This document shows positions 58,236 through 64,000 of a stretch of DNA of 64,000 nt, one piece after another. The stretch is taken from NCBI GenBank assembly GCA_026075535.2, contig AP026539.1, forward strand, positions 7,440,001 to 7,504,000, in the 5' to 3' direction. The stretch comes from Tricholoma matsutake. Lineage: Eukaryota; Basidiomycota; Agaricomycetes; Agaricales; Tricholomataceae. The first letter of the stretch is position 1, and each line of letters starts with the position of its first letter. The position numbers and the translations under genes were made by a program. Under the pieces are notes generated by a model, which saw only the letters and a list, made by a program, of their open reading frames with translations, had not been told where the DNA came from and did not search any database.

Positions 58236-58501
58236 TGGAAGCTTATCCCTTAGTTGGGATAGGAAACACTAGATAGAGATAGAAAAATATGTAATATTGG
58301 AACTCACTGCTAATCACGCTGAAATATCAAGACAATGATGTGTTATTAGGAGTGAGAGATGATTACAAAAAGGCGAGTATGATAAGCAAAGGGGAAAAAG
58401 GAAGAATGGGGAAAGGACTATATGTGGTAGTATATAAGGTCCAAGGAAAAGTCTGAGTACAAACAAGTGTCAATGAGATTATGTAAGTCACCAGGCTTAC
58501 A
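58236..58501 (-). repeat. 5' LTR of the second gypsy element
   Basis: Partner of the LTR at 51414-51679 and directly followed on the plus strand by the ATTAT duplication. A primer-binding site next to it was not recognised. Confidence 0.9.
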
Positions 58502-58506
58502 ATTAT

Positions 58507-58630
58507 ATACAGTCGACACCCTCTTAACCCATACCCCTTCCATGGACACTTCAGGCTATGGGTTATGGGGGAGTATGGGGTTCAAGGGTGGTGCTAAAAA
58601 TAGGTCCCAAAATACTATTAAAATTCTGAA
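58507..58630. mobile_element. Possible pogo/Tc1-type element end
   Basis: TACAGTCGACACCCTCTTAA at 58509 resembles the terminal sequence of pogo-like elements and has an inner inverted pair AACCCATACCCC and GAGTATGGGGTT. No opposite end was found and no transposase is visible; the rest may have been lost when the copia fragment arrived, or this is chance. Confidence 0.3.
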
Positions 58631-59029
58631 AAAATTGGTCCTATGTCTTTCAAGTACATTGAGCCATTGCAAAATAATAGTCCCTCTCAAACAATTACAC
58701 CTGGTGCAAAGGTAAGATATTGATCCTTGATGGGCATTTTGACCCCCTTTTTTAGCTTTGACTCAATCCTGCAAGATTTCAGCTGCTTTTCAAGTCTTGC
58801 AGCACCGAAATTTGAATGGTTGAACCACTGGCAAGTGGTTGTGTCAGACAAAAAGCAAGTTTGAGCAACCAAAAGCATGACAAACACAGCTATGTTTGGT
58901 AAGTAATACTGTAATTGCCAATTGGGACCTGGTAGTGGTATAAAAAGTACCAAAAAAGTTACTAAAGTGCACCATTTACATAATATATTACCTATATATA
59001 TTAATAAAAGTATGGGTTTTGCCTTGATT

Positions 59030-59628
59030 CGCAGTGCAAACACTCAGCCAGTTTATGAGCAACCCCAGAACCACCCATTGGACTGCTGTCAAACATGTAT
59101 TCTAGTACCTTAATGGCACTCACAATCTCAGTATTGTTTACCAGAAAAGGGGGGAAGTCAAACCCATTACTTACTTGGATGCTGATTGGGGATCAAATTT
59201 CTGGATACTGCTTCCAAATGGCAGGTGGCCCAATCTCTTGGCAATCAAATGAAGCAACCCACAGCGGCACTATTGTCAATGAAAGCCAAATACATGGCAG
59301 AAAGTCTAGCGATGCACCAAGTCATATGGCTATGGATGCTCACTTCCAAACTCAGCATCCCATACCCAGGCCCCACCAAACTCAATGTAGATAACCAAGG
59401 TGCGATTGACTACTCCAACAACACAATAAACCATAGCCGCACAAAACACATCAACATCCAGCATCACTTCATATACAAAAAATTAATCTCTCACAAGATT
59501 GACATTCAGTACTGCATGATGGATGACAACTTAGCCAACATATTTACCAAGGCACTACCAAGACCTAAACATGAGGACCTTGTTAGGTGGATAGGTATGA
59601 TGTAGGTCACCTAGGTGTCAAGGGGGAG
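59030..59628 (+). pseudogene. 5'-truncated Ty1/copia fragment: RNase H end
   Basis: Starts in QFMSNPRTTHWTAVKHVF, has YLNGTHNLSIVYQKRG and the copia RNase H C-terminal part SLGNQMKQPTAALLSMKAKY, LNVDNQGAIDYSNNTINHSR, TKHINIQHHFIYKKLI and FTKALPRPKHEDLVRWIGMM to a stop near 59605. A frame change lies near 59190 and a TAG interrupts the VF/YLNG junction. The purine tract AAGGGGGAG leads straight into the 3' LTR. Confidence 0.88.
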
Positions 59629-59833
59629 TGTTGAATAAGTGAATGGTGCATTAAGGTGACACTGACACTTAAGTCTTACATGTCCATTAGTAGTAATGAT
59701 GCACACACAGATTATTAATCTAACTACTGATTATGATTACCGATCAACACATCAATAGGTTATATAAATATTTGTCATACATAGTTTGCAATAATAGGTC
59801 TGTTATACTCTACCAAGTCCACATTGTTCAACA
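59629..59833 (+). repeat. 3' LTR of the copia fragment
   Basis: It starts TGTTGAATAAGTGAATGG right after the purine tract and has a TATATAAATA box-like stretch (59760-59770). The proposed end TTGTTCAACA at 59833 gives TG..CA and a short terminal inverted repeat TGTTGAA/TTCAACA. The start is secure, the end is inferred. Confidence 0.6.
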
Positions 59834-60119
59834 GTTGAGGCCATGTGATGCATGAAGGTGTGTGTTGAACCAGATAGTCCCAAAAAGGCAATATGCCAAA
59901 GATAGCTCAACAGTATCATTGCATGCCATTAATCAGACAGTGAGTGTAGATAGAGGGCAGTGTGCTGCATAGGAAGCAAAAGGACCAAAGGGATTTCATG
60001 GAGTAATGGGTGAGATACATGCAAAATGATCCATTTCAGAGTGGATGGCTTCAATCATAGACATTATGCTCTACCCAATCATGGACACTGAACCTGCACA
60101 GAGATAATGTGACCACATG

Positions 60120-60345
60120 ACCACATTGATGTATACATGTGACTGTCAGTTGTTCAGTAGTTCTGATATCTACATCTGTTCTCAATGCCTGTTCTCTGTC
60201 CTTGCCATATGTTCTCTGTACTCTGTGTCTGTACTCTGTGACTATATTCAGTGTCTGTGCTCTGTTTTTCTATATCTGTGCTCTGTCTATTTTCCCACAT
60301 TCCTGTGCACATTTTCTGTGTGAGTTTTCTGTCTTGATTTTCTCT
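60120..60345. repeat. TCTGTGCTCTG-type short repeats
   Basis: Irregular repeats of CTGTACTCTGTGTCTGT and CTGTGCTCTGTTTTTCT; the ORFs across it are low-complexity. No gene recognised. Confidence 0.55.
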
Positions 60346-60787
60346 GCAAATTCTGAATTACCTACAGAGCGTAACTGATCTACTTTGACTATTCTACATG
60401 TACTATTTACCAAATTCCATATGAAGTCTTTTGATGCTCTTTCTTCTGAGGTACAAGGCAGCACAATTTCCTATTCTTTGCATCTTCATTATCTATGACA
60501 ATAGCAGGTGCTGGTTCTTCAATGGGTGCAGGGTTATCAAGGCCACCAAACACTTGTGAATGCAGAGATGTGGGTGTGTACTATGCGAGAACTGCATCAT
60601 CAACCTTCAGCAACTGAAGCCTTCAAAGTGTGCGACCCAAGTCATCCTGTGCGATAAGCATCTCTTGCATTGGAGTTGCTTGAGCATTCATCGGTGATGT
60701 TGAAGCAGGGGATATTGGCCTATTCTGCTGATGCAGTGAAGCACTGATATTGAGAGGAGATGGTGGTTGAAGAGAGTGAGACAGCCC

Positions 60788-62876
60788 CTATAGCATTGAT
60801 GTGTTGATTGGAGAGGAAAGGAGATCAGTGAGGCAATGCAATATCTCAGTTGGACTGACAGCCTTGTCCCAGAGCATCGGATCCTCAGGAGACAAGCACC
60901 ATTCCTTGTTGCTAGCCTGGGAAGCTCTGACCATCAATACACTGCACTCTTCTCCATCAGCATTAATTTGAATGAAAAACTCTTGATCACAATCAGCAGG
61001 AAATTGAAGAGTTTTGTGGCCCAGATCATCCTCCTCTCCAGACCCAAGACAGGAGTTGCTCAAATCTGCATCATTGTCATCATTGTCAATCATCTCATTA
61101 ACCATCTCCTGTTCTTCACTAGTGACCTTGAAGCTTGTTTCTGAGCCATCAGGGCTGATGATGCATGGGCTATTTGGAGGAGTTGTAGGCTCTTGAGCAC
61201 AAGGATAGCATGCTGGAGCTTGACACATCTTTTTATAGTACTTTCACTGAGCTTTCCAGTCATGAAGTTCCTGGAAGAATCCAGGCATGACTTTTGGTGA
61301 GATGATAAGGACCCAGAAATTGAGGTGTGGTAGCCACCCAGCATGAGAGTAGCCTTCAAAATGCTTGTTTTTGATCTGGCAATTGAAGGACTTGAGATGG
61401 TTGTTTGTTTGAGGGATGTTGTCAAGATGTTTGTCCAGACATTTTGAGGCTTCCGTCACACCAGCTTTTGACCATGCCAGCCACATGGAGATAGCCTCCC
61501 AGATATATGAGAAATGCCAAGCCACCTTTTGACTGCTTTTGTGAAATCTTGTCGTGTTTCTTGCCAAGGTCTTTAAAGTACCTGAGTTCAGAGTTGTATG
61601 CAGAAATGGCATCAGAATAATCAGTGATCTCTTTGAGTAGTCACATGAGGAATTTAGCCAAGTGTCACTGCATGTGTACAGTGTAATCGATCATCACCTT
61701 TTGGTATGATGGCAAGGTGCTTGTTGAGGCCATTATTCCAGGACTGCCATGTATGAAACATGCAGAGTAGTAGAAGAATTGAAGGCCAGATACTCTGTAA
61801 AGCCATGCACTCTCTTATCATTATCTGTAGTCACAACTGAAAATTCCAAGTGAAACTCAGATCCAGCCTTTTTACCCAAGCCAAGATGCTTCTCCAAAAG
61901 GAAACAAATCAATTCAGTGTTGTAGTCTGCATGTGTAGCCTTGGCACTTGGTTGAGCTGTGAAAATGACAAGACCAATTGGTATACCTTTCTTATTGTCA
62001 TCAAGGGCCATGAGGATGATGAGATTTGCACGTGCTGAACAGAATCCAAATGTTAGGTCAATTAGAACATGTTGTTTGTGACCATAACTCCAAGCCGCAG
62101 CTTGCATTTTAGGTGTTGTGATAATGAGAACCAATTGCTCAAGGCCTCCTTGACAACAAGCTTGATAGAACAGAACAGATTGAGAAAGAAAAGTATTCAG
62201 TGGTGCTGGGCAGTCTTCTCAAAGCCAAAGGTCTAGGTTATCTTCTGCAGCTGTGCTCTGTTGGATACCTTGTTCTTGTGCCAGGCTCTGATAAAGGGAA
62301 GATGAATCATGATCATTCAGCCAGTAGCGATGATGCTGGTCTCTGATTACATTTCCCTAGTGCTTAGTTGCCCATGTTTTACAAAGCACTTTGAGCTGAG
62401 AGAGCATGATGTTGTCATGGAAAAGTGACAAAGCAAATAGTCACAATTCAGGATGTAATGGTATGCAAGGGTCATGATCCATCTCAAGCACATCTTGACA
62501 TGTAGCTGAATGATCCAAGATGCCAGAAATCTCATTGATAGTAAAGAACTCCTTGCCCATGGCCATAGTTAATCAAATTGTAGTGCATATAGTAACCCAA
62601 TATCTCACCTTTGGGGTTTTTTTCATCATGTGTCATGACCAAGCAAATCCAAGAGCAACAGTGGATGTTCTTTCAGCCTATCAGTTGCTGAGATTCAGAG
62701 TCAGAGCCACATAAGCATTGATAGATCTGTGTCCACTGCATGAGTTCCCAGCCTTGTTGTCCTTTAACCTCTGTCTTTGCATGCACAGTTTTGGAACTAC
62801 TAGTCTGAATAGAGTACTTTGAGCACACATCACAGTCTATTTCATGTGGTATGTGAAGCCCAAGGGATAGAAACAT
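60788..62876 (-). pseudogene. Decayed MULE-like transposase, second family
   Basis: Minus-strand blocks: CDVCSKYSIQTSSSKTVHAK (62830), AAAWSYGHKQHVLIDLTFGF with CSARANLIILMALDD (62000-62100, first Asp), FSVVTTDNDKRVHGFTEYL (61800-61860, second Asp), LCMFHTWQSWNNGLNKHL and IPKGDD (61700-61760), KAGVTEASKCLDKHLDNIPQ, TNNHLKSFNCQIKNKHFEGY and WVLIISPKVMPGFF (61280-61480), then an acidic C-terminus. The order fits MULE-type transposases of agaricomycetes from memory. Frames change repeatedly and stops occur at 61640-61700, so it is inactive. It is flanked by two copia pieces in opposite orientation. Confidence 0.65.
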
Positions 62877-62949
62877 CTTGTAACCATGGTCTGTAACAGT
62901 CTTTTAAGTAATTTTCATGGTAGGGCTGTATTTGATATCAGTTACTCTG

Positions 62950-62986
62950 TTAGATGTCACCTAATGCTACAACCACTTATTCAACA
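62950..62986 (-). repeat. Stub of a copia 3' LTR
   Basis: On the minus strand TGTTGAATAAGTGGTTGTAG begins directly after a purine tract (GTCAAGGGGGGGG). It resembles the first about 35 bp of the LTR at 59629 and then diverges, as if cut by the neighbouring MULE-like element or by deletion. Confidence 0.55.
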
Positions 62987-63814
62987 CCCCCCCTTGACAC
63001 CTATGCCATATCTAGGTGCTTGACAAGATCCTCATGTTTTGGTCTTGGCAGTGCCTTGGTGAACATGTCTGCTAGATTGTTGTCCATCATGCAGTACTGA
63101 ATGTCGATCTCATGGAGATTAGTTTCTCACATACAAAATGATGCTGGATGTTGATATGTTTTGTGTGGCTGTGGTTAATAGCACTATTTGAGTAGTCTAT
63201 CGCATCTTGGTTGTCTACATTGAGTTCAGTGGGTCCAGAGTATGGGATGCTGAGTTTGGAAGTGAGCATTCGCAGCCATGGAACCTGGCACATTGCTAGG
63301 CTTTCTGCCATGTATTCAGCTTCCATTGATGATAATGACACCATTGGCTGCTTCTTCAATTGCCACAAGATTGGGCTGCCTGCCATCTGGAAGCAGTATC
63401 TGGAAATTAATTTTCAATCATTGATGTTTGATCCCCAATTGGCATCTGAATAAGCAATGGGTTCAACTTCTCCCTTTTTTTGGTAGACAATACCGAGATT
63501 GTGAGTGCTGTTAAGATATCAAAATATGCATTTGACAGCAGTCCAATGAGCAGGTCTGGGATTACTCATGAATTGGCTGAGTGTCTGTACCACAAATGAA
63601 ATGTTGGGTCACATGCCAATTGCTGCATACATGAGTGATCCGATTGCGCTGCAATATTCAGGGATATTGTGGTGCTCATTGTTGGGCATTTTGATCAGTT
63701 TGATATTAGGGTCCAATGGTGTGCTGACAGGGTGTGAATCTGGCATTCCAAGTTTCTCCAGGACCCTTTTGATATACTGATGCTGCATGATTTTGAGGGT
63801 ACTAGCCTCCATAT
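62987..63814 (-). pseudogene. Ty1/copia fragment on the minus strand
   Basis: RT end YIKRVLEKLGMPDSHPVSTP and YCSAIGSLMYAAIGM (63609-63780) followed by the RNase H part (63087-63386): QLKKQPMVSLSSMEAEYMAE, LNVDNQDAIDYSNSAINHSH, and after a frame change near 63115 a CMMDNNLADMFTKALPRPKH end with a stop near 63005. It is a close relative of the plus-strand fragment at 59030. It is cut at 63815 by the arrival of a chromovirus LTR. Confidence 0.88.
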
Positions 63815-64000
63815 TGTAAGGGGACTAGGGGAGTGCCCTGTGTGTTTTTCCTATTTTTTATGTTTGTCCTATATTTTTCCCCACCTCATTTCCTTCTATT
63901 CTTCATTTTCTATGATTTTTCCGGATTTTATTACTAATTTTCCCTTGCTATCATGTTTGTACATGTTGACACTTTTATATTTAGAGGCGGAGTACCCCTT
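63815..64000 (+). repeat. LTR of the chromovirus family, cut by the window end
   Basis: It starts TGTAAGGGGACTAGGGGAGT and matches the first 186 bp of the LTRs at 16541 and 22162 with few differences (GGGGAG for GGGGGG; TGTTTGTCC for TGTTCATCC). It is inserted in the copia fragment; the five bases before it are CATAT. Whether it is a solo LTR or opens a whole element lies beyond the window. Confidence 0.92.

Larger units (their letters stand above)
51414..58501 (-). mobile_element. Second Ty3/gypsy element, 7.1 kb, older
   Basis: 266-bp LTRs at 51414-51679 and 58236-58501 with a 5-bp duplication ATTAT outside (51409-51413 and 58502-58506). By eye the LTRs differ at about 11 sites (about 96 percent identity), so it is older than the chromovirus. 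On the minus strand gag, a knuckle-like Cys region, protease, RT, RNase H and integrase follow in order, with a purine tract (AAAGGTGGGAGGG) before the 3' LTR. The frames are broken by stops and by an inserted segment at about 53600-54985. No chromodomain was seen before the pol end near 52035. Confidence 0.92.

Noticed and set aside
60363..62960. TIR pair for the second MULE-like element
   Set aside because: The inverted words are short and imperfect and the flanks do not give a matching 8-11 bp duplication, so element borders were not annotated.

Overview
The window is fungal nuclear DNA, most likely from a mushroom-forming basidiomycete (Agaricomycetes). The evidence is genes with many 45-60 bp introns, a chromodomain Ty3/gypsy retrotransposon, copia fragments, MULE-like transposase genes of a type I remember from agaricomycete genomes, and housekeeping proteins with fungal architecture. 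All names come from reading motifs by eye; no database search was run.

Layout. (1) 1-4.0 kb: PIG-A/GPI3 and an alpha/beta hydrolase, both on the minus strand. (2) 4.5-26.6 kb: a transposon island. It holds a 1.1 kb TA-flanked long-TIR element; a three-deep nest of DNA transposons whose 8-bp target duplications can all be matched (element A inside C inside B, 6.2-14.6 kb); a complete chromovirus with 426-bp LTRs (16.5-22.6 kb); a modular region of hairpins, intron-like segments and purine-rich repeats (22.9-25.1 kb); a row of four spaced hairpins (25.66-25.85 kb); and two tRNA-derived SINE-like copies. (3) 26.8-30 kb: a hypothetical gene and a second alpha/beta hydrolase that is a clear paralogue of the first. 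(4) 30-50.2 kb: a compact gene block: SREBP-type bHLH factor, dihydroceramide desaturase, two tandem D-amino-acid oxidases, MTH1-like Nudix hydrolase, BUR1/CDK9-like kinase, SUZ12-like VEFS protein, ribosomal protein eS26, a decayed cysteine-rich gene and a PARP-zinc-finger protein. (5) 50.7-64 kb: a second transposon block: a 400-bp MITE, an older gypsy element with 266-bp LTRs and its own insertion, two copia fragments in opposite orientation, a decayed MULE-like transposase, and at the edge the first 186 bp of another LTR of the 16.5 kb chromovirus family.

How the parts relate. The SREBP gene and the sphingolipid desaturase are divergent across about 130 bp that contains the palindrome ATCACGTGAT, a sequence type SREBPs are known to bind, so auto-regulation and sterol-sphingolipid co-regulation are plausible. 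The two hydrolases look like an ancestral tandem pair pushed apart by the island. Many in-frame stops in both gypsy elements are TGA where an Arg CGA codon is expected, and other replacements fit C-to-T change at CpG; this suggests cytosine methylation or a RIP-like process. A SUZ12-like PRC2 component in the same window is of interest but not evidence of a link.

Most novel-looking signals: the hairpin-next-to-splice-donor modules shared by element B and the 22.9-25.1 kb region, the 57-bp-period hairpin row, and the pairing of hAT-like ends with a MULE-like coding region in element C.
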